From contig NZ_SJZB01000003.1 in NCBI RefSeq assembly GCF_004337445.1, forward strand, positions 1 through 62,348: a DNA stretch of 62,348 bases, written 5' to 3'. Of this stretch, positions 17,309-25,345 are shown piece by piece; position 1 is the stretch's first letter; every line of letters begins with the position of its first letter. Source of the DNA: Parasulfuritortus cantonensis (GTDB taxonomy: Bacteria > Pseudomonadota > Gammaproteobacteria > Burkholderiales > Thiobacillaceae). A program made the translations under genes and the position numbers. The notes under the pieces were generated by a model. That model was not told the DNA's origin. It did not search any database and worked only from the letters and a program-made list of their open reading frames with translations.

Positions 17309-17566
17309 ATGAGCATGTCCAGCACCGAGACGCTGGCCAGCGCCTGGGCAAGGATCGCCGAGGAGGTGGAATTCCCCGCAGGCTACGATGGGACTGCCTC
17401 ATCGGAAGCGCATCGGTCCAGCGAAGCCATTCAGGAGTGGATGACCCGCGAGGTTGAGGAAGCTCTGCGGGAAGCCGACGACCCCAACGCCAAGACCTAC
17501 ACCCACGAAGAAGTCATGCAGGCGATGCAGGAACGCATTGACCGGGTGCGAGACAAGCCATGTTGA
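17309..17566 (+). CDS. Small antitoxin-like protein, no toxin partner
   Basis: An 85-residue acidic protein. The C-terminal stretch YTHEEVMQAMQERIDRVR resembles the toxin-binding tail of RelB/ParD/Phd-type antitoxins. A toxin would normally follow, but its stop overlaps the tnpR ATG by 7 bases instead. It may be an orphan antitoxin, or a regulator of tnpR expression. Family assignment is tentative. Confidence 0.6.
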   Translation: MSMSSTETLASAWARIAEEVEFPAGYDGTASSEAHRSSEAIQEWMTREVEEALREADDPNAKTYTHEEVMQAMQERIDRVRDKPC

Positions 17567-18117
17567 TCGGCTATGCGCGGGTCTCGACGCAGGACCAGAA
17601 CCTTGAATTGCAGCGCGAAGCCTTGACCAAGGCCGGATGCAAGAAGGTTTTTGAGGATAAGGTAAGCGGTACACGCGCAGACCGGCCCGGCTTGGCCAAG
17701 ACGCTCGAAATGCTGCGCGATGGCGACACCCTGGTCGTCTGGAAGCTCGACCGGCTGGGCCGGTCGGTCAAGCAACTGGTTGATCTGGTCGGTGAGCTGC
17801 ACAAGCAAGGCGTCCAGTTCAAGAGTCTCACCGACTCAATCGACACCGGTACGCCGTCCGGGCGGTTCTTCTTCCACGTCATGGCGAGCTTGGCCGAAAT
17901 GGAGCGCGAGCTGACTGTTGAGCGCACCCGCGCCGGGCTGGAAGTCGCCAGGCAGCTCGGTCGCAAGGGCGGCCGCAAGCCGAAGATGACCGACAGCAAG
18001 ATCGAGTCGGCCAAGAAGCTGTTGGCCAGCGGAGTTCCGCCCAAGGACGTGGCTAAGAACCTCGGCGTGTCCATTCCAACGCTCTACCGCTGGGTGCCGG
18101 CCTCATCGCACGCTTAG
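17560..18117 (+). CDS. tnpR: Tn3-family resolvase TnpR (serine recombinase)
   Basis: A 185-residue resolvase that resolves cointegrates at res. The catalytic Ser9 is in MLIGYARVSTQDQ, and conserved VWKLDRLGRS and MERELTVERTRAGLE follow. The C-terminal helix-turn-helix is GVPPKDVAKNLGVSIPTLYRW. The stop lies inside the right terminal repeat. It is not the Tn21-like type found as a remnant in the nested element. Confidence 0.95.
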   Translation: MLIGYARVSTQDQNLELQREALTKAGCKKVFEDKVSGTRADRPGLAKTLEMLRDGDTLVVWKLDRLGRSVKQLVDLVGELHKQGVQFKSLTDSIDTGTPSGRFFFHVMASLAEMERELTVERTRAGLEVARQLGRKGGRKPKMTDSKIESAKKLLASGVPPKDVAKNLGVSIPTLYRWVPASSHA

Positions 18118-18150
18118 CGTACGATTTTTTCCGTTTTCTGAGACGCCCCC
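18113..18150 (-). repeat. Right terminal inverted repeat of the outer element
   Basis: Inverse of 7420-7457 with one difference at outer position 5 (G instead of T). The base after it opens directly into a truncated gene of the conjugative element. Confidence 0.92.
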
Positions 18151-18488
18151 TACTGCGCGCCATCCGTCTGCAGGTGGCGGTGGCCCGGGCGGCGGTGGCC
18201 GAGAACGATCCGACGGCGAAGGCGCTGCTCTTGCTAATCCGGGACGGCCGACTTGGCGAGGCGTCAGCCGATCCGACCCTGGGGACCTTCCTGGATAAGC
18301 TGTGCCCGGAGGATCGGGATTTCGACCTGGCCACCGAACTCTATAACGGCCACCTGGCCACGGAGGACCCGGCCACCCGGCAGCGCAACCTGCTCGCGGC
18401 GGCGGTGGCCCACTTCGAGGCGAGAAAGCCCCTGGACAAGCTGGCCACCTTGGCCAAGGCCACCGGGGCAACCATCTCACTCAACTGA
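18151..18488 (+). pseudogene. Hypothetical protein, N-terminus removed by the transposon
   Basis: The frame enters directly from the right end of the outer transposon (first codons after it read LRAIRLQVAVARAAVAEN) and ends SLN. About 110 residues remain, all predicted helical, Ala/Leu-rich, with TPR-like spacing. I recognise no family. The 5' part is not found on the other side of the transposon, so it was deleted or lies elsewhere. Its end overlaps the end of the convergent helicase gene by 8 bases. Confidence 0.55.
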
Positions 18489-20403
18489 TGGCAGCGGGCG
18501 CTGAAGCGCTGCGCATCACCGCGTTCATCATCGCCCGCTCATCCTGGCTGGCATCGATCAATTCGTTTTCGATGCCGGTCTTCGCCTCCAAGAGCCGGTA
18601 GAGATCCTCGTCGATGGTCTTCGGTACCAGCGGGATGATGACGGTCACCGGCCGCTTCTGGCCATTGCGCCAGGCGCGGTCCTCGGCCTGGCGTTTCAGT
18701 GCCGGCGTCCAGGGCAGGCCGGCGAACATGACCACGTTGGCGGCCGTGAGGGTGATGCCGACGCCGGCGGCGCCGGAAGTGCCAATGAAGACCCTGGCCA
18801 CGGCCTCCCCCTGGAAGCGATCGACGGCCGCCTGGCGCTTGCCGGTGCTGTCGCTGCCGGTGAGCGAGACGCAACCGATCCCCTCGGCCGTCAGGGTGGC
18901 CACCAGCTCGTCGACGGTGGCCACGTATTCACAGAAGACCAATACCTTGTCGTCCTGGTCCAGATTCCGGATCCGCTCAAGGATGTAGTCGATCTTGAGG
19001 GATTCCAGGCACTGCCTCAGCGCCGTGATCTTCGGTAGCGCCGGCATGGTGGGATCCGCCAGGATGCGGCGGTAGCGTTCCATGCCGTGGGGCGGCTCGC
19101 AATACACCACTTCGTAGGTCTTGCCAGGCAGGTTCTTGAGCACGTCCTTCTTGCGCCTCAGCATCCAGGAAGCCACCTGCTCGCCGAGGCGCCTACGGGC
19201 CTCCTGGGAGCCCGTGTAGAGGCGGGAGAAGTCCGGCAAGGGGAGTAGCCCCACCGGGTGGCCGGAGATCCGCAGGAGAGTGTGTATTTCCCCTTCCCGA
19301 TTGAGCACCGGGGTGCCGGTCAGGAGGAAGCGACGCTCGATGCGCTGCGACATCAGGAAGGCGTTGCGGGTGCGGTTGACGTCGTGCTCCTTGAGGTAGT
19401 GCGCCTCGTCGACGACCATGACGACATAACGCCAGGTGTTGTCGCGCACCAGGCGCCCGAGGCGCTCATAGGTGCAGACGTGCCAGCGGGCGGCCGTCAT
19501 GTCCATGGGCGAGGCCTCGCCCACCTGGGCGACCAGTTGGCCGGGCAGGACGGCGAGGATCTCGCGTTCCCAGTTGATTCGCAGGCTGGCCGGGCAGACG
19601 ATCAGTACCCTGCCCTCGCCGGCGGCCAGGTGGGCGGCCACCACCGCCTGGCGGCTCTTGCCCAGCCCCATGTCGTCCCCCAGGAGGGCGGACGTGGCGC
19701 CCAGGAGATGACGGACTCCGTCGACCTGGAAATCGTACAAGCCGAACTGTTCGGCCGACCTGACCAGGAGGGCCTCGTCCACCTGCAGGCGGGCCAGCTC
19801 GTCAACGACCGTGGTGATGAAGCCGCTGCCGGTCTCGATCCCCTGCAGGCGTCCTACCCCTGGCGCCGGCACCGCGCCGGTGACTGCGATCCCGACGTCG
19901 AGGCCCGCCGGCGCCGTCATATCCTCCAGGGTGACGTGCTGGTCGTGGCGGTAGATGAGGTGCTCGGCCAAGCCGGCGACCTCGTCCAGGGTGGCCAGGG
20001 CCTGGTCAATGGGCGCCTGGATCTCCCAGGCCTTCGCCGGCCCGTGAAAGACAGCCCCCAGGCGCTTGAGCGCCCGGATGACCAAGCTGTCATAGGCGGA
20101 CTGGAACAGGTGGCCACCGGCCTCCAGGGGGATCAGCTGGGCGTCCAGCCGGCTGACGAACAACTCCCGATCGGCATTGCGCCAGGCGTCGACGGCCAGG
20201 TCGCGCAGGCCTTCGGCCTGGAAGGTAGGCTGTGTGGCCAGGGCCTCGCCGACGCCGGGTAACACCCGGCTCTTGAAATCGTCATTCGAGAACACCCACA
20301 TTCTGGCGCCGAAGGACCAGGCGCCGCCCCAGCTTCTGGCCCAGGCCTTCGCCAGGGGGAAGAAGGGGATGGCGAGGCCGACGCGCAAGCCATCGGAGGC
20401 CAC
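18481..20403 (-). CDS. SNF2-family helicase, SMARCAL1-like
   Basis: A 640-residue ATP-dependent DNA translocase/annealing-helicase type protein. The N-terminal third has two HARP-like repeats (around WSFGARMWVF and GPAKAWEI), the substrate-recognition module of SMARCAL1. The ATPase core shows Walker A GDDMGLGKS (about 241-249), DEAH box VVDEAHYLKE, LLTGTPV, and motif VI QAEDRAWRNGQ. The start is GTG 20403, the only start available in this frame, with no obvious ribosome-binding site. Likely role is DNA repair, or fork or recombination processing of the element; a defence role is also possible. Confidence 0.87.
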   Translation of the reverse strand: MASDGLRVGLAIPFFPLAKAWARSWGGAWSFGARMWVFSNDDFKSRVLPGVGEALATQPTFQAEGLRDLAVDAWRNADRELFVSRLDAQLIPLEAGGHLFQSAYDSLVIRALKRLGAVFHGPAKAWEIQAPIDQALATLDEVAGLAEHLIYRHDQHVTLEDMTAPAGLDVGIAVTGAVPAPGVGRLQGIETGSGFITTVVDELARLQVDEALLVRSAEQFGLYDFQVDGVRHLLGATSALLGDDMGLGKSRQAVVAAHLAAGEGRVLIVCPASLRINWEREILAVLPGQLVAQVGEASPMDMTAARWHVCTYERLGRLVRDNTWRYVVMVVDEAHYLKEHDVNRTRNAFLMSQRIERRFLLTGTPVLNREGEIHTLLRISGHPVGLLPLPDFSRLYTGSQEARRRLGEQVASWMLRRKKDVLKNLPGKTYEVVYCEPPHGMERYRRILADPTMPALPKITALRQCLESLKIDYILERIRNLDQDDKVLVFCEYVATVDELVATLTAEGIGCVSLTGSDSTGKRQAAVDRFQGEAVARVFIGTSGAAGVGITLTAANVVMFAGLPWTPALKRQAEDRAWRNGQKRPVTVIIPLVPKTIDEDLYRLLEAKTGIENELIDASQDERAMMNAVMRSASAPAAIS

Positions 20404-20479
20404 GTGCGTGGCGAAGGGGCGTTTGGCGGGCGCGACCGGAGGGGGAAGGGTGAACTCCTCGATGGCGCCCTCCCCCGCC

Positions 20480-21661
20480 CTATTGCGCGTTCGCCTTGGT
20501 CAGGCGTTCGGCGACGACGGCTGCGATCGCCCGCTCGACCCGAGGGCCATAGGCCTCCTGCTCCGTCGGCATGGCCTGGCTGATCTCGGAATCGAGGTGG
20601 GCCAGGCCCTTTTCGAGAGTCCAACCCTGCTTGAGGTAATCCTTGATCTTGTTGCGCACGTAGTCGTGGGTCTGCTTCTTCACTTCGGCCAAGCGTTCCG
20701 ACATGCTCTTGTAATAGGCGGGATCGGCCCCCAGGAACTTGCCCAGTTCATAATTCGAGTTGTAGAGAATGCACAGAACCATGGTCTGCCCGGCGTCATC
20801 AAGCGGCTGCAAGTACGCCGTAGCCGCCTTGTGGGCCGTCTGGTGGCGCTGTTTCTCCGCTTCCTTGAGCTTGACTTCCAGTGCCCGCGCCCGTTTCAGG
20901 GCAACACCAGCGGCGTTGCCGATGCGGAATAGAACCTCATCCGCATCCATGAGGTCGTCGGTTTCCCTGTCGCCAAGGGTTTCCTTGAATTCCCGCGCCA
21001 GCGTGGCCATGGACGTGCGTACAGTCTTCGTGCGCGCCGTCAGCTTGGCCAACTCCTGAACGCGCTGCTCGATCTTCCAATCGTCCACAATGGGCTTGTA
21101 GGCCTCGCCGGCCTGGCGGTAGTCTCGTTCGGTCGTGAACCGCTGTATCAAGGCCTCAGTGCGCGCCTTGTCCGATACCTTCTTGGCATCGCCGTCCCGC
21201 TTGAGCCTGGCGCCAGCGACCTTCAAATCCTTCTCCTGGACGTTGAGTTCCCGTTCCCGCTCCTCGATGGTGTCCCGGCGCTTATCCAAATCACCCAGCC
21301 AGGACTTGTACGTCTGGTAGGTGTCTTCAGTCCTTTCTTCACGCCTGGCCAGGTCCGCTTCGAAAGCGTCCTGAGCCTGGCGCTGGGCTTCCAACCGGTT
21401 TTCCTTCAGGGTCAACTCATGAAGGCGCTGCTGTAGATCGTTCTGCTTCTGCACCAGGTCGAAATGAAGGCGAGTCACCTCATCGTCAACGCTGTGCTCG
21501 GGGGTGACATGTAACGGATTGGCAGCCGGATCGTCCAGGAAGGCACGGATAGCACGCTCCTGGTCTTGGTTCATCCAGAGGTGGATGTAGTTAAGACCCT
21601 CATCACGCCGCCGCGCTCTCAGAGCCGCCTGCCGTTGTTTTGCCGTTGCCGCTCCACCCAT
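20480..21661 (-). CDS. Coiled-coil protein with a regulator-like N-terminus
   Basis: A 393-residue protein from ATG 21661; the open frame extends upstream to 21715 without support. The N-terminus, KQRQAALRARRRDEGL followed by YIHLWM, resembles short plasmid DNA-binding proteins of ribbon-helix-helix type. Residues about 70-175 form a long charged coiled coil (Arg/Glu/Gln-rich heptads), and further helical segments run to the end. Codons end 77 bp before the helicase start in the same direction, so the two are probably co-transcribed. An SMC-like or filament-forming DNA-associated role is possible; no function can be named. Confidence 0.7.
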   Translation of the reverse strand: MGGAATAKQRQAALRARRRDEGLNYIHLWMNQDQERAIRAFLDDPAANPLHVTPEHSVDDEVTRLHFDLVQKQNDLQQRLHELTLKENRLEAQRQAQDAFEADLARREERTEDTYQTYKSWLGDLDKRRDTIEERERELNVQEKDLKVAGARLKRDGDAKKVSDKARTEALIQRFTTERDYRQAGEAYKPIVDDWKIEQRVQELAKLTARTKTVRTSMATLAREFKETLGDRETDDLMDADEVLFRIGNAAGVALKRARALEVKLKEAEKQRHQTAHKAATAYLQPLDDAGQTMVLCILYNSNYELGKFLGADPAYYKSMSERLAEVKKQTHDYVRNKIKDYLKQGWTLEKGLAHLDSEISQAMPTEQEAYGPRVERAIAAVVAERLTKANAQ

Positions 21662-21739
21662 GATCGCCCCATCTACAAAATCACTGTTGATGCAGCATAG
21701 CGCGTGACATGTCACGTTGCAAGGCCATTAATATCCGGT

Positions 21740-22015
21740 CTAGCCATGAACGGGGCAGAACACGAAAGATGGATCATTGCAGTACGGGCACTCCTTGATC
21801 CTTTCCATCTGGTCTTGTTCGTCCCATCCTCCTTCCCAGGCCTCCCGTAGCTCCCGCTCATCCTTGAACATGGCCGGCACGTCGTCTCGCCCCAGTCCAG
21901 CCTGGTAGTCATGGTGTCCGAGGGTTTCGGCTTCCATGACACTATCCCAAAGCTCGTCCATCGGGTCGGCGCCAAGAACATTCACGGCGATCCTGGCCTT
22001 GGCATACCTCATCCG
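21740..22015 (-). CDS. Small RMF/CrpP-like protein with Cys-rich tail
   Basis: 91 residues from ATG 22015 (an upstream ATG at 22033 is also in frame). The pattern HHDYQAGLGRDD followed by ELREAWEGGWDEQD matches the YxAG...WxxGW layout of ribosome-modulation-factor/CrpP-like small proteins common on mobile elements. The tail CPYCNDPSFVFCPVHG has three Cys and one His that could bind zinc. It is part of the leftward set of small genes on the left side of the conjugative element. Function is not assigned. Confidence 0.55.
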   Translation of the reverse strand, partial: RMRYAKARIAVNVLGADPMDELWDSVMEAETLGHHDYQAGLGRDDVPAMFKDERELREAWEGGWDEQDQMERIKECPYCNDPSFVFCPVHG

Positions 22016-22070
22016 AATATCTAGCCCGTGCACTTGGCCCTCCTCCCCTCACGGCCCAGAGCGGCGCGCG

Positions 22071-22547
22071 TCACAGCGCCGCATCGGCCGCCAGCTTTGT
22101 CGCTCTGGTGGTTGCGCCTTCCACGATCTTGATTCGATCGCCCACTCGAATGGGGTCGGCCTCGTCCTGCTCCTGGACGAGGGCCATGACTTCGTTTGAC
22201 CCCTCGAGCCGATAGGTGATCTCAACGCCCTTCTTTGCGTTGACGCCTTTCTCGACAACATTGCCGACAAGCCCGCCGACCAGGGCGCCGGCAATACTGG
22301 ACACAATTCCGCCCCGGCTACCTGAATAGGCGCCGACGACGCCCCCCACCGCCGCGCCGGCGGTTGCACCCGTGCCGGTGTTCTGCGCGGCGATCTCGAC
22401 CTCGCGGACCTCGACCACAGTGGCGAGTTTGACCTTCATTGCCTGCTGGGCCTGGCCTCCCTGGTAGACGTTGGGTTTGTAGCTCGATGCGCAGCCGGCC
22501 AGTAACAGGCTGGCAAGCGCAACAGCCATCAATACGGCTTTTTGCAT
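22071..22547 (-). CDS. Glycine-zipper outer-membrane lipoprotein (SlyB/Pcp-like)
   Basis: A 158-residue lipoprotein: signal ending LLLAGC (Cys19), then a short linker. A glycine-zipper region with repeated GxxxG (TGAAVGGVVGAYSG, IAGALVGGLVGNVVE) follows, then a C-terminal beta domain with VGDRIKIVEG. The family (17-kDa antigen, SlyB) sits in the outer membrane. On the conjugative element it may adjust the envelope for the secretion channel (inference). Confidence 0.85.
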   Translation of the reverse strand: MQKAVLMAVALASLLLAGCASSYKPNVYQGGQAQQAMKVKLATVVEVREVEIAAQNTGTGATAGAAVGGVVGAYSGSRGGIVSSIAGALVGGLVGNVVEKGVNAKKGVEITYRLEGSNEVMALVQEQDEADPIRVGDRIKIVEGATTRATKLAADAAL

Positions 22548-22672
22548 TTCTCATCTCCTAGTGGTTGGTTTTATGACCTCATGTTGTCCTGCCGCCACGG
22601 CCGAGGGCGCGTCAGAAGCGGCCCTGGCCAGGCTGTTCAATCCCTTGCATCGCCCTTTCCTATCTACCGGTC

Positions 22673-23491
22673 CTATCTACGGCAAGCGGAATGCCGTTTT
22701 CGGTCGATCTCGGCCGGAGGCTGGACGTCGTGCGTTGCGCTGAGGAGTACCACGGCTTGCCGATTTGCTTGCTGTCCGGCGACGGTATCGTTGGGCTCGA
22801 TGAAACAATCCGTACAGTGGCTGGTGGATATTCTCGAGGGAGCAATCCCCGCCTGTATAAGATGCTGCCGGATTGCCTCGGCCCGCGCGGCAGCCAGTGT
22901 CTCGTTGGCATCCTGGCTGTTCCGGCCGCCGGGGCTCCTGGAGGTGTAGGCACGGATATGAATGCCTTCTGCAGCCTTGGCCTCCGGTACTAAAGCCGTG
23001 AGGGCCTTCATCCCGATGGGCCCGAAGGTAGCGCGGCCGAACGCAAAGGGAACGCAATGCACGATGGGCGCCGGTGCCGGTGCGGCCGCTGGCGCCGGCT
23101 GAACTACGGGCTCCGATTTTGTCGTTCGTTCCGGCTCGGCAGCGGGAGGCTGGACGGGAACGGGCACAGCAGCCGGCGTGCCGGGTACGATCGGGACAGG
23201 ATCAGGAACTGGTGGAACCGCGTCGACAGGAACCGCCGGCGCCGGCGCGACCACTGGCCGCGCCGGAACGAACGAAGATGGGAGCGCCCGGGTCTTGGGA
23301 GTCGGCTTCAAGCATGGGTCACAGACGACGTAATAGACCTGGCCAGTATCGGGGTCGATGGCCTGACCGATTCCCGGATCGGCCGCGCGAACGGGCAGCG
23401 GTGTTCGCACATCCCCAGGGGTAGTGGGCGAAAGCTGGCAGCCGGCGAGCGTGGCCACCAGGAGCGGGGCAAGCGGGCGAAGAGGTTTCAT
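22673..23491 (-). CDS. OmpA-like lipoprotein of the conjugative element
   Basis: A 272-residue lipoprotein: signal VATLAGC (Cys18), a Pro/Val/Ala-rich spacer (about 85-140) that could cross the periplasm, and a C-terminal OmpA-like peptidoglycan-binding domain. That domain contains IHIRAYTSRSPGG, LAAARAEAIRQHLIQAGI and QQANRQAVVL. It overlaps the upstream small secreted-protein gene by 4 bases (ATGA), so the two form an operon. Likely anchors an envelope complex to the cell wall. Confidence 0.8.
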   Translation of the reverse strand: MKPLRPLAPLLVATLAGCQLSPTTPGDVRTPLPVRAADPGIGQAIDPDTGQVYYVVCDPCLKPTPKTRALPSSFVPARPVVAPAPAVPVDAVPPVPDPVPIVPGTPAAVPVPVQPPAAEPERTTKSEPVVQPAPAAAPAPAPIVHCVPFAFGRATFGPIGMKALTALVPEAKAAEGIHIRAYTSRSPGGRNSQDANETLAAARAEAIRQHLIQAGIAPSRISTSHCTDCFIEPNDTVAGQQANRQAVVLLSATHDVQPPAEIDRKRHSACRR

Positions 23492-23771
23492 TGCTCTTCG
23501 ATGACGAGTCGGTAGTAGCCGTATGAATCGATGACATGGCTTACGACGCGCCAGCCCTGTTCATAGATTTTGTCCACCGATGTTGCGTTCGGAATCTTGG
23601 GTGTGCAACCCAGGTCATGAAGAGACATTCCGGAACAATACCCCCCTTCTTGATGGCTTTTTGCGGGACGGGAGGGAGAAGTCGGGAGGCGTCCGAGGCT
23701 GTATCCGCTGCCGTAGCACCGGCACTGGCCAGAAGACTGAACAGGGTAATGACGAGGAGGTGTTTCAGCAT
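23488..23771 (-). pseudogene. Small secreted protein of the conjugative element (frameshifted)
   Basis: ATG at 23771 and signal peptide HLLVITLFSLLASAGATAAD. The frame breaks at the run of six C (23641-23646 on the plus strand). Adding one base joins KKGG to YCSGMSLHDLGC and continues to VIEEQ, giving about 94 residues. The second half ends four bases into the OmpA-like gene, as expected for a real operon member. No family recognised. Either a sequence error or an inactivating slip. Confidence 0.6.
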
Positions 23772-23853
23772 GACGGCATCCTTTCAAGGAGGGGTGAGAC
23801 GAAGAGTCCCCCGCGTGGGATCGCGTGCCAGCCCCGCAACAGCCGAAGCATGC

Positions 23854-23876
23854 GAGGTATGCTAAAGTAATACCTC
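23854..23876. promoter_or_regulatory. Operator-like palindrome upstream of parD
   Basis: GAGGTAT and ATACCTC form a perfect inverted repeat with 7-bp arms and a 9-bp spacer, 25 bp before the antitoxin ATG. This is where ParD-type antitoxins bind to repress their own operon. Confidence 0.55.
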
Positions 23877-23900
23877 ATGATACTCCATTGGGGAAGCACA

Positions 23901-24191
23901 ATGTCAGACACGGGTGTACGGCCTATAGCGGTCAAGCTCGATCCGGATGTGCGCGAGCGCGTCAAACGCCTGGCAGAGGCACGCCAGCGCACGCCGCACT
24001 GGCTGCTGCGCGAGGCCATCCAGCAGTACGTCGATCGGGAGGAGAAGCGCGAGGCGTTCCGACAGGATGCCATACGAGCCTGGGAGGAATACCAGGCGAC
24101 GGGGCTGCATGTCACGTTTGAAGAGGCCGATGCATGGCTTGCCAAATTGGAAGCGGGTGAGGATGCAGAGGTGCCGGATTGCCACGTTTGA
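23901..24191 (+). CDS. ParD/CopG-family antitoxin
   Basis: A 96-residue ribbon-helix-helix antitoxin from ATG 23901. The N-terminal DNA-binding part is VRPIAVKLDPDVRERVKRLAEARQRTPHWLLREAIQQYV, a classic strand-helix-helix. An acidic toxin-wrapping tail follows. It overlaps the toxin gene by 13 bases and reads rightward, opposite to the neighbouring leftward lipoprotein operon. Confidence 0.85.
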   Translation: MSDTGVRPIAVKLDPDVRERVKRLAEARQRTPHWLLREAIQQYVDREEKREAFRQDAIRAWEEYQATGLHVTFEEADAWLAKLEAGEDAEVPDCHV

Positions 24192-24463
24192 TATGGTCGC
24201 CGGCGGCTCTTCTGGATGTGCAGCGGCTCTATCGTTTCCTGGCAAGCAAGAACCCTGATGCCGCCAGGCGAGCGATCAATGCCATCCGTAGAAGCATCAG
24301 GAATGTAGCGGGACAGCCTGGCATCGGCCGGCCCGCCGAGGGCATGGAACCGGAGTACCGCGAGTGGCCCATCGACTTCGGCGATTCCGGATACCTGGCT
24401 CTGTATCGGTACGATGGGAACACCGTCGTGGCCGTGCGTCATCAGAAGGAAATCGGCTATTGA
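24179..24463 (+). CDS. ParE/RelE-superfamily toxin
   Basis: A 94-residue toxin starting at TTG 24179 inside the antitoxin gene. Family features are LIWSPAALLDVQRLYRFLASKNPDAA at the N-terminus (split here as LIWSPAALLDVQRLYRF, then LASKNPDAA), GIGRPAEGM, and the terminal strand TVVAVRHQKEIGY. ParE members poison gyrase and RelE members cut mRNA; the lack of a clear RelE catalytic Arg/Lys cluster favours ParE. It would stabilise the element. Confidence 0.85.
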   Translation: MPRLIWSPAALLDVQRLYRFLASKNPDAARRAINAIRRSIRNVAGQPGIGRPAEGMEPEYREWPIDFGDSGYLALYRYDGNTVVAVRHQKEIGY

Positions 24464-24488
24464 TGCGTTGCCATCAAAGGGGTCGTTC

Positions 24489-24695
24489 ATGCTGACAGAC
24501 AAGGACTTAGCAGAGAAAGAGGCGGGCCGCAACTTGGGCGAAGAGCTGCTGGAGGCGGTTCGCCAGATAAAGCCAATCTTCCGCCCCGACGTCATCGCCA
24601 ACGCGTTGGCGGCAGCGCCCGAAGCACCAGCCGAAGATAGCGACAACCCCCGCACCACACCCGAGGACTGGAAAAGCGCAACGGCGAGCCAGTAG
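24489..24695 (+). CDS. Small hypothetical protein downstream of the ParDE module
   Basis: 68 residues from ATG 24489, 25 bp after the toxin gene and in the same direction. It begins LTDKDLAEKEAGRNLGEELLEAVRQIK; helical N-terminal half, acidic Pro-rich tail. No family recognised. The following 117 bp (24696-24812) contain nothing that I can identify. Confidence 0.5.
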   Translation: MLTDKDLAEKEAGRNLGEELLEAVRQIKPIFRPDVIANALAAAPEAPAEDSDNPRTTPEDWKSATASQ

Positions 24696-24812
24696 TTGTC
24701 CGAACTTCGGGAAAAGCTCGTTGCTCGCCGCCGCGGCTCGGCAGCGATGGCGGGGGACGCTCGGCCAAGCCTCACGGCAGCCAACCCAACACCGGCGAGC
24801 AGGATTTCATAG

Positions 24813-25043
24813 TCACGCCTTTTCCTTGTCTTCAAGCTTGCTGACTTTGGTGCCGGCTTTCGCACGAATGCCTTGCTGAGCAAGGGCGATTTCTAGGGCC
24901 GTTTCCAGGCGGATCACGCGTCCGGTCAGATCCTCGATCTTTTCCTGCTGAGTCTTCATGGCTATCGCCATGCGCTCCACCTTGTCATTCATCTTGATGA
25001 CCGTGGCGATGGCGTCCCACATCTTGTCGCCAATACCCATCAT
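24813..25043 (-). CDS. Small coiled-coil protein, coupled to an RHH regulator
   Basis: 76 residues from ATG 25043, overlapping the stop of the upstream ribbon-helix-helix gene. A single amphipathic helix/coiled coil runs from about residue 15 to 60 (VIKMNDKVERMAIAM, EDLTGRVIRLETALEIAL), then a Lys-rich tail. The pairing and overlap suggest that the two proteins act together. Function unknown. Confidence 0.6.
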   Translation of the reverse strand: MMGIGDKMWDAIATVIKMNDKVERMAIAMKTQQEKIEDLTGRVIRLETALEIALAQQGIRAKAGTKVSKLEDKEKA

Positions 25044-25327
25044 CGAGCCCCCCGGACCGCCTCGGCTTCGATCCGCTCGATGCGGGCGTTCGAGGCCTCG
25101 ACGAACGCCAGCGCATCGTCTATTGCCGCACCGGCCTCGGCAGTCGACTTCTCCATTTGGTCGATCAACCCCACCAGCAATGCCTCGTCCTCCGAGGGCT
25201 GGAAGGAGATGGCCGCCCGGCGCAGGAACTCTCCCATGGAGATGCCTGAAGCCTTGGCCAATTGTGCGATCCGGGTCTTTTCCTGAGGGCTCACCAGGAC
25301 GGGAATCCTTGCTGTTGCTGTAGTCAT
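25040..25327 (-). CDS. Ribbon-helix-helix DNA-binding protein
   Basis: 95 residues. I chose ATG 25327 because GGAG lies 6 bases before it; an in-frame ATG at 25339 lacks one. The N-terminus ATARIPVLVSPQEKTRIAQLAKASGISMGEFLRRAAI is a MobC/RHH-type DNA-binding domain. The C-terminal half is an acidic helix. The upstream palindrome at 25346-25370 is its probable operator. Confidence 0.72.
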   Translation of the reverse strand: MTTATARIPVLVSPQEKTRIAQLAKASGISMGEFLRRAAISFQPSEDEALLVGLIDQMEKSTAEAGAAIDDALAFVEASNARIERIEAEAVRGAR

Positions 25328-25345
25328 TGCGAACTCCATTTAGGT

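Larger units (their letters stand above)
7420..18150. mobile_element. Tn3-family transposon (outer element, 10.7 kb, carries a nested transposon)
   Basis: The element is bounded by 38-bp terminal inverted repeats at 7420-7457 and 18113-18150. tnpA lies at the left end reading outward and tnpR at the right end reading outward. Passengers are an MNT/HEPN pair, a LysM transglycosylase with an LprI-type inhibitor gene, and an antitoxin-like gene. Its tnpA is interrupted by a second Tn3-family element; without it the transposon would be about 5.8 kb. The flanking pentamers (AGTAT on the left, TACTG on the right) do not match, so no target duplication remains. This indicates a deletion or recombination at one end after insertion. 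Confidence 0.9.
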
